Below are positions 1 to 6,207 of a stretch of DNA of 26,916 bases, one piece after another. The stretch is from JALYUA01 sp038253555. GTDB lineage: Bacteria; Acidobacteriota; Thermoanaerobaculia; UBA5066; Gp7-AA6. Positions within the stretch are counted from its first letter, which is position 1. Each line of letters starts with the position of its first letter. A program made the translations under genes and the position numbers. The notes below the pieces were generated by a model. That model had not been told where the DNA came from and did no database searches. It saw nothing but the letters and a program-made list of their open reading frames with translations. The stretch spans positions 1-26,916 of the forward strand of contig JBBSGZ010000042.1 in assembly GCA_038253555.1 (NCBI GenBank), in the 5' to 3' direction.

Positions 1-134
1 AGTCCCTGGGCCAGCAGCAGCACCGCCTGGGCTCGGCGCGAGAGGCCAGCTGGAGTCGAGGGGATTTTCTCCAGTCGCTCCAGCTCTCCACGATCCGAAG
101 AAGTCAGCACGATCGCGCGAGAGCGATTGGCCAT
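1..134 (-). CDS. IS630-family transposase, N-terminal fragment (cut by window edge)
   Basis: Only the first 44 codons are present; the rest lies beyond the left edge. The reading MANRSRAIVLTSSDRGELER, followed by a helix ending SRRAQAVLLLAQG, has the typical pattern of the N-terminal helix-turn-helix of IS630/Tc1-mariner-like transposases: LT..ER..L...., then a basic RRA.IVLLLA.G helix. The ATG is at 134 with a GAAGGGAG ribosome binding site a few bases upstream and a TATAAT box about 30 bases upstream. The family inserts at TA dinucleotides by a DDE mechanism; the catalytic residues lie outside the window. Family assignment rests on this short N-terminal pattern, so it is probable rather than certain. 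Whether the full element is intact cannot be seen. Confidence 0.6.
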   Translation of the reverse strand, partial: MANRSRAIVLTSSDRGELERLEKIPSTPAGLSRRAQAVLLLAQG

Positions 135-163
135 GGCGCTCCCTTCAGCATCCCATGGCCTAT

Positions 164-169
164 ATTATA
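164..169 (-). promoter_or_regulatory. Probable -10 box of the transposase gene
   Basis: On the minus strand the sequence reads TATAAT, an exact match to the sigma-70 -10 consensus, in an AT-rich island (159-190) within otherwise GC-rich DNA. It lies 30 bases before the transposase ATG. No good -35 hexamer is visible 16-18 bases upstream; the best candidate there is TGTTCT. Insertion sequence ends often carry such outward or inward promoters, so this may be part of the element end. Confidence 0.4.
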
Positions 170-192
170 CTGACTTATGATACAGAACACTA

Positions 193-311
193 GGCACTAG
201 GCACTAGGCACTAGGCACTAGGCGCTAGGCGCTAGGCGAACGGCGAACGGCGAACGGCGAACGGCGAACGGCGAACGGCGAACGGCGAACGGCGAACGGC
301 GAACGGCGAAC
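193..311. repeat. Heptamer tandem array, 17 units (GGCACTA x4, GGCGCTA x2, GGCGAAC x11)
   Basis: Seventeen uninterrupted 7-base units can be read: four GGCACTA (193-220), two GGCGCTA (221-234) and eleven perfect GGCGAAC (235-311). A degenerate tail with GGCGAGA and GGCGAAC-like words continues to about 400. The three unit types share GGC in register and change stepwise, so the array grew by local duplication of successively mutated units. Open frames across it encode a spurious SPFAVRR repeat and are not genes. There are no spacers, so it is not a CRISPR. Related GGCGNNN arrays occur at 7806, 14339 and 26720. Confidence 0.9.
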
Positions 312-924
312 GGGCGGAAGTAGGAAGGCGAGAGGCGAGAGGCGAACGGCGAAAGACGAAAGCGAAACCGGAAGGCGAAGGCCGAGGCATCAGGTCCGAT
401 CGATCGTTTCGGAATGCTTCCGGGGTCGCAGCGACCTGCGGTTTCGACTTCAGGAGCGCCCGTCGTACGAGGCGGATCTTTCTGCGATCCGCAGATCGCC
501 TGGCGCGCACGCGGACGTGATCAGTTTCGGTAGGTGCCCGTCGACCGCCGGGCGTCTCTTCCCGACGAGCTCAGTCCGCTTCGCAACTTGAAACTCGCGC
601 CGAGTTGAACGGACGGCGCGCGAGCAACACGGCTGGCTCTTCCAGCCGTGGCGCCGGCGCGATTTTTGCTTCCCGTTTGTTCGCGGCGGTGGACGTCCAA
701 ACGAAAATGCGAGGTTTCATGCAGTCACGCGGAAGAAGATCTCTTCACGGTCCGCGAGAAGTCCCGATCGCGCGACTCGGTGCCGAGAAGCTGCCCGAGC
801 TTTCCAACGCGGGTTTCGAGAAGCGGCTCGGTGCGTCGCCCCCTCGCGTGGAGCTGATCCGCTACTCTTCCCACGCGCGGTTCCTCGCGCGCTGGAGTGC
901 ACCCTAGGCCGTACGCGACATCCC
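312..924. other. Gene-poor stretch between the heptamer array and the hydrolase gene
   Basis: No convincing gene is seen on either strand. Open frames here (for example plus 605-907) lack a ribosome binding site and recognisable motifs. The first part (to about 400) is decayed heptamer repeat. An imperfect hairpin lies at 471-500 (inner stem CTGCG-ATC-CGCAG). A perfect 9-bp stem-loop at 628-650 is described separately. The stretch may contain remnants of a decayed gene, but nothing supports a named function. Confidence 0.5.
628..667 (+). terminator. Orphan terminator-like double hairpin
   Basis: Positions 628-650 form a perfect 9-bp stem (CACGGCTGG / CCAGCCGTG) with a CTCTT loop. It is followed at once by the palindrome GCGCCGGCGC (651-660) and then GATTTTTG. 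In the plus direction this has the layout of an intrinsic terminator, although the T run follows the second palindrome rather than the main stem. No plus-strand gene is recognised upstream, so its role is unclear. It could mark the end of a lost gene or a small RNA. Confidence 0.35.
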
Positions 925-955
925 CGCGCCCGGGGAGAGGGTTGGTGTGAGGGGG
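925..955 (+). repeat. Dispersed GGGGAGAGGGTTGG-type repeat, copy 1
   Basis: The sequence CGGGGAGAGGGTTGGTGTGA followed by GGGGG matches the reverse complement of the element at 2168-2207. It is the type of short intergenic repeat (CCCTCACCC-AACCCTCTCCCC) found in many bacterial genomes. This copy lies just beyond the stop codon of the hydrolase gene, in the orientation opposite to the copy in front of that gene. Confidence 0.7.
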
Positions 956-1014
956 CATTCCCGGTGATCTGGACTCTCGAGTGGTGCTGATCGACGATCG
1001 GCTCGTTCTACGAC

Positions 1015-2091
1015 CTATCTTTCCGGCAGATCCTCGAGAAATTTCTTCAGGTGTTCGCCCCAGACGACCGGCCATGAGTGGGTCGAGTGGCCGCGGGTCA
1101 AAAGGCCGATCGGCATCAGAACGTATCGACCTCGCCGGACCCTCGGCATGAGCTTTTCCATCAGGCCGAGCTCGGGCGGGTTGACAGTGTCGTCCGCAAA
1201 ATTGATGGCGAGGACGGGGGACTCGATCTTCTCGAGCCCCGGGGACGGATCGTAGTCTCTCGAGGCCTCGAATGCGTAGAGGAAGTTGTTGGCGTCCACC
1301 CCCGAAAGGCGGGCGGTCATCTGGTCGGAGAGCAGGCGGTCGGCGGCATCGCGCGTGGGCGCCAGCGACTGCCATTGAACGGGCGCGGAGATCATCACCA
1401 GCAGGATTTGCACCGCGGCGCGGAGGCCCCGGGGCTGATGTGTGTACTCGCCATCCTTCCACTCAGGATCCCCTCGGATGTCGTCGGAGATCATGCGCCG
1501 AAGGATCCGGTTCCTGCCGGCGATCGCCGCGGGCACGGCGGCGAGGGGCACGAGTCCGTCGGCGAACCCCGGATATTTTTGACCCCAGACCCATGCGTGC
1601 ATCGCGCCCCTTGAGGTGCCGATGATGAGACGCAGATGGTCGACCCCGAGCCCCGACGTCAGAAGGGTGTACTGGGCCGCCACCATGTCGTCGTAGGTGT
1701 AGCGGGGAAATCGCGCATGGAGGCCCTGGCTCGGCCGGCTCGACTCGCCGTGCCCGATGCCGTCCGGGAGGATGAGGTAGTACCGGGAGGCGTCCAGGAG
1801 CTGTCCTGGTCCAAAGAGGGACCCGGCGAAGTTCGGACTCAGAAATCCGTTCCCCGAACCCGTCGTCCCGTGAAGGATCAGGACGGCGTTGCGCACGGCT
1901 CCCGAAACATCCCGACGCGGTTTCCCGATCGTGCGGTAGTGGATCGAGAGATCCGGCAGCGTTTCGCCGCTCTGAAACCGAAAGTCCCGGATCGAGAAAT
2001 CTCCTGAAACGGGCTCGGGCGTCTCGCCCATGAGGGAGCGCCGCGCGAGGAAGCCGATGAGAAGCGCGCCGATCCGGAATGCTTTTTTCAC
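1015..2091 (-). CDS. MetX-like alpha/beta hydrolase, probably exported
   Basis: A 358-residue alpha/beta hydrolase of the homoserine O-acetyltransferase (MetX)-like superfamily. Features seen are VLILHGTTGSG (oxyanion-loop region), the nucleophile elbow GTSRGAMHAW with the catalytic serine, INFADDTVNPPEL carrying the likely acid, and RGHSTHS carrying the likely histidine. True MetX proteins usually have GGSMGGMQ, so this is probably a general esterase/acyltransferase relative rather than a methionine-pathway enzyme; no methionine genes are nearby. I chose the GTG at 2091 because GAGAGG precedes it by 5 bases and it gives VKKAFRIGALLIGFLARRS, a basic-hydrophobic N-terminus resembling a weak signal peptide. 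Longer forms starting upstream (to 2175) run into the dispersed repeat. The gene is flanked by inverted repeat copies. Confidence 0.8.
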   Translation of the reverse strand: MKKAFRIGALLIGFLARRSLMGETPEPVSGDFSIRDFRFQSGETLPDLSIHYRTIGKPRRDVSGAVRNAVLILHGTTGSGNGFLSPNFAGSLFGPGQLLDASRYYLILPDGIGHGESSRPSQGLHARFPRYTYDDMVAAQYTLLTSGLGVDHLRLIIGTSRGAMHAWVWGQKYPGFADGLVPLAAVPAAIAGRNRILRRMISDDIRGDPEWKDGEYTHQPRGLRAAVQILLVMISAPVQWQSLAPTRDAADRLLSDQMTARLSGVDANNFLYAFEASRDYDPSPGLEKIESPVLAINFADDTVNPPELGLMEKLMPRVRRGRYVLMPIGLLTRGHSTHSWPVVWGEHLKKFLEDLPER

Positions 2092-2167
2092 GGTGACCTC
2101 TCGCCGCATCATGAGGCATCCGACGAGCCCCGCGGGTCCCCGAAAGTCCGGGACGTCCGTAACCCCT

Positions 2168-2207
2168 CCCCTCACCCCAACCCTCTCCCCGAGCGCGAGG
2201 CGAGGGG
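2168..2207 (-). repeat. Dispersed CCCTCACCCCAACCCTCTCCCC repeat, copy 2
   Basis: The plus strand reads CCCTCACCCCAACCCTCTCC and continues through a GC-rich stretch to GAGGGGG, giving partial dyad symmetry. It is the inverted counterpart of the copy at 925-955. The two copies bracket the hydrolase gene, with this one about 75 bases ahead of its start codon. Confidence 0.7.
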
Positions 2208-2337
2208 GCAGAGCTGCGCTCCAGCCAGGATGGTGGTTAAGCTCGCCCGCAGGCGAACGCAGGTCCCGCAGTGAGCGAAGGCGACGGTTGGCGACGGAAT
2301 GTTATGCTCCGCCGCCCGCGGAGGATCTCGGATTTAC

Positions 2338-3138
2338 ATGAACAATTCACTCTTCGCCGTCCTGCTGGCGATTGGCTGCGCGGGGATCGCTGTCTCTTTC
2401 GCCCGCGCCCGGTCGCGCGAGCTTCTCCTCCAGGACGGCCTCTCGGACCGTCCCCGGCGGCTGCTTGCCGTTGGACTGCTCGGCGCTGTGCTCCTCCTCA
2501 CCGTGGCGATCCCGTTTGCGGGAGGTCTCGCGGGAAACGCTCCGGAGAGGAAAAACCTGACGGTCGTCTCCCTTTTCGCCGTTCATGGCGTCCTCCTGAT
2601 TTTTCTCGCCCTCTATTACGCGCTGACGCCGCGCACATCGCTCGCCGAGTTCCTGAAGTTGAAGAGCGCGCGGCCCGCCGCGGATCTGGGGGCAGGGCTG
2701 TGGATCGGCCTTGCGGGATGGCTTCTCACGATCGTCGTGCTGATCGCTCTCGTCGTCGTCTGGTACATGCTGCGCCAGCGCGGAATCGGCCCCGACGCGC
2801 CCGGGGGGGTCAGCCCGACGATCCGCTGGATCGTTTCTCAGCCGATCGGAGTTCGGGTCGCGATCGTCCTGTCCGCGATGGTCGTCGAAGAGCTGTTTTT
2901 CCGATCTTTTCTGCAGACCCGGGTCGGACCGCTCGCGGCGACCCTCATGTTCACGGCGGCGCATGGCGTTTACGGTCAGCCGCTCGTCTTAGTCGGGATC
3001 CTCGTGATCTCCGCTGTGCTCTCGGCGGCCTTCGTGCTCTACGGGAACGTGCTGCCGTGCATCATCGCGCACGGCACGTTCGACGCCATTCAGATGTTCG
3101 TGCTGATCCCGATCAGCCTGAATCAGATGGGAGGGTGA
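2338..3138 (+). CDS. CPBP-family intramembrane metalloprotease (Abi/CAAX-like)
   Basis: A 266-residue, very hydrophobic membrane protein. Predicted spans start at residue 4 and include the long run WLLTIVVLIALVVVWYM. The three conserved CPBP blocks are present in order in the C-terminal half: EELFFRSFLQ (the EExxxR motif), FTAAHG (FxxxH) and HGTFDA (HxxxD/N-type). These form the intramembrane metal site of type II CAAX prenyl endopeptidase-like enzymes; the substrate is unknown. I start at ATG 2338 because the hydrophobic N-terminus begins there. GGAGG lies 13 bases upstream, which is rather far. An upstream ATG at 2299 would add a hydrophilic 13-residue leader. The gene converges with the metalloprotease-like gene at 3145, 6 bases away. 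Confidence 0.85.
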   Translation: MNNSLFAVLLAIGCAGIAVSFARARSRELLLQDGLSDRPRRLLAVGLLGAVLLLTVAIPFAGGLAGNAPERKNLTVVSLFAVHGVLLIFLALYYALTPRTSLAEFLKLKSARPAADLGAGLWIGLAGWLLTIVVLIALVVVWYMLRQRGIGPDAPGGVSPTIRWIVSQPIGVRVAIVLSAMVVEELFFRSFLQTRVGPLAATLMFTAAHGVYGQPLVLVGILVISAVLSAAFVLYGNVLPCIIAHGTFDAIQMFVLIPISLNQMGG

Positions 3139-3144
3139 TTCCGC

Positions 3145-4380
3145 TCATCCGTCCGCTTTGAGTTTTACTTGCGGCGACGGAGGCGGGAGGACGGCGGTTT
3201 CACGGCCGATCGCTTTCTTCGCCCCTTTCGTGACCGTCAGGTCCGGTCCCCGGCGCGTGACCGTCCCCCCGAGCTTCGCAGCGGACGTCCATGCGTTGGC
3301 GAACCGCTCCGCCGATCCCGGCGAGTCAAACCGGATTTTCCACACGTAGGCGATGTCGCGGGCTGCGCCATAAAACGCGATCCGGTCCCCGCGCCACCCG
3401 GCGGCGAGAGGATCCGCCTGCGCGGCCGCCAGGCTGCGGCGCAGGAGAAAGCGCAGGCCCCATTCACCGATCGTGTCCGTGTACAGCGTCCGGTACCCCG
3501 CCGGAGCGAGCCTCCCCGCCTCCGCGACGGTCAGAAGGTCCTCGGCCGGGGAAAAGGCCGCACCCTCGTGCAGGATCTCCGACGTCGTGGCCGGCGGGTT
3601 CTTCCAGAGGCGATCGATCCCCGTCCACCCGTTCGCCTTGACGACCCGGCGCACGTACGCGGTCCCTTCGACATAGGGAAAGAAAAGCTGCTGGGCGAAA
3701 TAATCGGGAAGGTCTTTGGGCATGTTGGCGCTCTCGAGCGCTCCCGCGGAGAGAAGAGGCGCGAGACTCTCTTCGACCTCCGAGCTCTGCCCGCCCGGAA
3801 GCCCGGCTAAGGCGACCCGGACCATGACGAGCGTCGCCTCGCCTTCGAGGAGGCTTTCGAGAGCCAGCGCGCGGTCGCCATTGTCCTTCAGCTGCTTGAC
3901 CCGCCTGTCGAGTTTCATGGATTCGTCCTGCAGGGCATGCGTGAGTTCGTGCGCGAAGATCATCCGTTCTCCCGCGTCGGACGAGAGTTCGTCTGAGGAC
4001 GGAACGGCAGCCTGCGCTCCCCGGACCAGGAAGAATTTTCTCGGCTCGGGGTCATAGAACGCGATGACCTGACCCGCATAGAAGTCGAGGAGCCTGTCCA
4101 CGAGGTTCGGGGTCTCTTCAAAGAACCCGATGGCGACTAGAGTGCGCATCGTCTCTTCGGGCGACGCGGGGAACCCTTCGAGCAGCTTGGCCCGGAGGAC
4201 CCGTTTCAGCTCGGCGGGGTTGATTTCGCTCGCGGGGACCCGCCGCTCGAACCGGCGCCCGCGGACCTGCTCCACCTCCCGGGCGACCTGATCGATGCGG
4301 GCCGCCAGGAGAGCCGTCGCCCCGGCGGTTAAGAGCGCCAGGCAGCCCAGGAGGCCCGAGCAGACCCTGGAAGACTTCAT
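3145..4380 (-). CDS. Secreted HExxH putative zinc metallopeptidase
   Basis: A 411-residue protein with an N-terminal signal-like segment (SGLLGCLALLTAGATALLAA, residues 8-27), so probably exported. FAHELTHALQ places the zinc motif HExxH at about H144-E145-H148. About 33 residues later ESLLEGEATLVM supplies a good third glutamate ligand (near 179-181), a gluzincin-like arrangement. Downstream GYRTLYTDTIGEWGLRFLLR and a final segment resembling a peptide-binding or inhibitory tail are not assigned. I know of similar proteins only as uncharacterised metallopeptidases, so the substrate is unknown. No clear ribosome binding site precedes the ATG. The gene is divergent from the anti-sigma ATPase at 4480. 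Confidence 0.7.
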   Translation of the reverse strand: MKSSRVCSGLLGCLALLTAGATALLAARIDQVAREVEQVRGRRFERRVPASEINPAELKRVLRAKLLEGFPASPEETMRTLVAIGFFEETPNLVDRLLDFYAGQVIAFYDPEPRKFFLVRGAQAAVPSSDELSSDAGERMIFAHELTHALQDESMKLDRRVKQLKDNGDRALALESLLEGEATLVMVRVALAGLPGGQSSEVEESLAPLLSAGALESANMPKDLPDYFAQQLFFPYVEGTAYVRRVVKANGWTGIDRLWKNPPATTSEILHEGAAFSPAEDLLTVAEAGRLAPAGYRTLYTDTIGEWGLRFLLRRSLAAAQADPLAAGWRGDRIAFYGAARDIAYVWKIRFDSPGSAERFANAWTSAAKLGGTVTRRGPDLTVTKGAKKAIGRETAVLPPPSPQVKLKADG

Positions 4381-4479
4381 GAACTGAGGGTAACAGGGCG
4401 CTTCGAGCGCGCTGCTATCTTTATGCAGAGCCTTTCGGCTAAGATCCGCCGGGCTTTTAACCCCTATCGAACGAAGTGA
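4381..4479. promoter_or_regulatory. Divergent intergenic region with weak promoter-like elements
   Basis: This 99-base gap separates two divergently transcribed genes and must hold promoters for both. On the plus strand TAAGAT at 4440-4445 is a moderate -10 match with no clear -35. A small inverted repeat CTGC-TATCTTTAT-GCAG (4412-4428) sits in the only AT-rich patch and gives a -10-like word on each strand. It could be an operator or simply a promoter core. Confidence 0.3.
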
Positions 4480-4947
4480 ATGAGTACTTCAAGCTCTTCC
4501 AGCGCCACCGGCCCGGTCCGGATGTCTCTCTCCAGCCGTTTCGAGAACATCGAAATGGCTCAGCACCTGTGTGGAAAGCTTCTGGACCCCGAAAACCTGC
4601 CCGATGAGACCCGCCACTGGATCCTGATGGCCCTCCGGGAGGCGCTCGCGAACGCCATCAAGCATGGAAACGGGCAGGACCGGGCCAAGCGGGTTCATCT
4701 CGAGATGGACGTGACGGCTCGAACCCTGAGGATCCACATTCGAGACGAAGGCGAGGGCTTCGATCCGGCGAAGGTCGCAGACCCTTTGACGCCCGAAAAC
4801 CGGTTCAAGACATCGGGACGGGGAATCTTCTACATGAAAACGTTTATGGATGAAGTCCGCTTCCAGAGGGCGGAGGGAGGCGGAATGGAGTTATTTCTCG
4901 TCAAGAATCTGGCGGAGGGGAAGGAGAAGGAGGAAAAGGGATCATGA
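4480..4947 (+). CDS. Anti-sigma-type ATP-binding protein (RsbW/SpoIIAB-like HATPase)
   Basis: A 155-residue stand-alone GHKL/HATPase domain. The N box is EALANAIKHGN (E54, N58), the G1 box DEGEGFDP (89-96) and the G2 box SGRGIFYMKTFMDEV (from about 112). There is no dimerisation or sensor domain, as expected for anti-sigma factor kinases that phosphorylate a STAS partner and hold a sigma factor. The STAS gene follows with an ATGA overlap (4944-4947), so the two are almost certainly translated together. No sigma factor or PP2C phosphatase gene lies in the window, so its target is unknown. The first 12 residues are a Ser-rich extension, and an internal Met (M15) could be the start. The C-terminus is a short charged tail (EGKEKEEKGS). 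Confidence 0.9.
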   Translation: MSTSSSSSATGPVRMSLSSRFENIEMAQHLCGKLLDPENLPDETRHWILMALREALANAIKHGNGQDRAKRVHLEMDVTARTLRIHIRDEGEGFDPAKVADPLTPENRFKTSGRGIFYMKTFMDEVRFQRAEGGGMELFLVKNLAEGKEKEEKGS

Positions 4948-5288
4948 AAACGAGCGTTCGCGAAGCTCAGGGCGGGGTGCAGGTCCTCGACCTGAAGGGA
5001 AAAATCACGATCGGGTCGGGCGACGTGCAGCTGCGCGAGACCATCAACAAGCTGGTGGACGAGGGCAAGAAGAACATCCTGATCAACATGCAGGATGTGA
5101 CGACGATCGACTCGTCCGGAATCGGCGAGCTCGTCGGGTGCTATACCTCCGTCACGAACAAGGGCGGAAAGTTGAGGCTCCTGCACCTCCCGCCGAAGAT
5201 CAACGACGTTCTCACGGTGACCCAGCTCATCACGGTGTTCGACGTCTACGAGTCGGAGCAGGAGGCCGTGGCGAGCTTCGCGGGATAA
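4944..5288 (+). CDS. Anti-sigma factor antagonist (STAS domain)
   Basis: A 114-residue single STAS domain. The strand LDLKGKITIGSGD begins the fold and the phosphorylation loop reads TTIDSSGIGELVG, with the conserved serine at about residue 58, the equivalent of the site in SpoIIAA. In the known mechanism the unphosphorylated form binds the anti-sigma ATPase and frees the sigma factor or other client; the kinase resets it by phosphorylation. Its start ATG overlaps the stop of the ATPase gene by 4 bases, and AAGGAGAAGGAGG lies just upstream. The next gene, a prenyl synthase, follows with no normal start codon between. Confidence 0.92.
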   Translation: MKTSVREAQGGVQVLDLKGKITIGSGDVQLRETINKLVDEGKKNILINMQDVTTIDSSGIGELVGCYTSVTNKGGKLRLLHLPPKINDVLTVTQLITVFDVYESEQEAVASFAG

Positions 5289-5436
5289 GCAGGCGCGCGA
5301 CTCCTCGACGGGCGGGAACGCCTCCGCATTCGCATTCGCCTTCGATCGTTTCGCCGGGGAGGCGCGGCCGGCGATCGAGGAGGCGCTCGCTTGGATCGTC
5401 CCGAGGGACCCGCGCGGGACGGCGCTTGCCCGAGCC

Positions 5437-6207
5437 ATGGAGGAGGCGGTCCACTCTTCGGGCAAGAGGCTGCGCCCTCTCGTCGCGCTCGCGTCCGGCG
5501 CCGTCTTCCGGGGGCCCCGGCGCGCCGTGATGCCGGTGGCGGCGGCGATGGAGCTCGTCCATTCCGCTTCGCTCGTGCTGGATGACCTCCCTTCGATGGA
5601 CGACGCGAGGCGTCGCCGGGGCCGCCCCGCTCTCCATGTCACCTGGGGGGTTGCGAACGCGGAGCTCGCGTCCGTCGCCCTGCTCGCGCGCGCTTTCGAA
5701 GTCCTCGCCGAAGCCCCGGAAGTGCCGGCGGGAAGACGCGCTCGTCTCGTCGCCGAGCTGTCAAGGGCCGTCGGGGCGGAGGGCTGCTGCGGGGGACAGG
5801 CGGCGGACCTTTCCGCGGATCCCGCGCGCCTGACCCTGGAAGAGCTCGAGAGCATCCATGCGCGCAAGACGGGAGCGCTCTTTGTCGCGGCGGTGCGCGG
5901 AGGCGCGATTGCCGGCGGAGCGGCGAACGCGGAGATCGAGCTTCTGGGCGTCTTTGCGCGCAACCTCGGGCTCGCCTTTCAGATCACGGACGACCTGCTC
6001 GACGTGGAAGGCGATCCCGAGGCGATGGGCAAGGACACGCTGCGCGATAAACGGCGCGCGAACTTCGCCACTTTGTTCGGCGCGGAGCCCGCGCGGCGGC
6101 TGGTCGACGACCTGCTCGAGGCCGCGGTCGGAGCGCTCTCCTCTTTCCGATCCCGCGGCGCCGTGCTGGCGGATCTCGCCCGGGTCGTCCGGGACCGGCG
6201 GTCGTGA
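5437..6207 (+). CDS. Short-chain polyprenyl (probably geranylgeranyl) diphosphate synthase, start uncertain
   Basis: A trans-prenyltransferase that condenses isopentenyl diphosphate onto allylic diphosphates. From the ATG used here GKRLRP is at 9-14, the first aspartate-rich motif DDLPSMDD at 49-56 and the second DDLLD at about 185. The residue five before the first motif is alanine (A44), as in CrtE-type GGPP synthases, whereas FPP synthases carry an aromatic there, so a C20 product is likely. The frame stays open upstream to 5221, and FDRFAGEARPAIEEAL (about 5341-5388) looks like the family's first helix. Yet no ATG, GTG or TTG exists in frame between 5221 and 5437. The ATG at 5437 leaves a protein of 256 residues that seems short by roughly 30-40. 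Either a rare start codon or a small sequence error is possible. The next gene overlaps by GTGA. Confidence 0.85.
   Translation: MEEAVHSSGKRLRPLVALASGAVFRGPRRAVMPVAAAMELVHSASLVLDDLPSMDDARRRRGRPALHVTWGVANAELASVALLARAFEVLAEAPEVPAGRRARLVAELSRAVGAEGCCGGQAADLSADPARLTLEELESIHARKTGALFVAAVRGGAIAGGAANAEIELLGVFARNLGLAFQITDDLLDVEGDPEAMGKDTLRDKRRANFATLFGAEPARRLVDDLLEAAVGALSSFRSRGAVLADLARVVRDRRS

Noticed and set aside
193..400. Heptamer array as a CRISPR or as a repeat protein (SPFAVRR)
   Set aside because: There are no spacers and units are only seven bases. The repeated peptide arises from the period-7 DNA and has no start context.
605..907. Plus-strand frame of 100 codons in the left gene-poor region
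   Set aside because: It starts at TTG without a ribosome binding site, has no recognisable motif, and its composition is that of translated GC-rich noncoding DNA. A decayed gene cannot be excluded.
725..1462. Minus-strand frame overlapping the hydrolase gene
   Set aside because: It is an out-of-frame shadow of the hydrolase, which has clear catalytic motifs.
2338..3138. CPBP protease as an abortive-infection or bacteriocin-immunity system
   Set aside because: The family includes immunity proteins, but no bacteriocin precursor, exporter or paired regulator is nearby.
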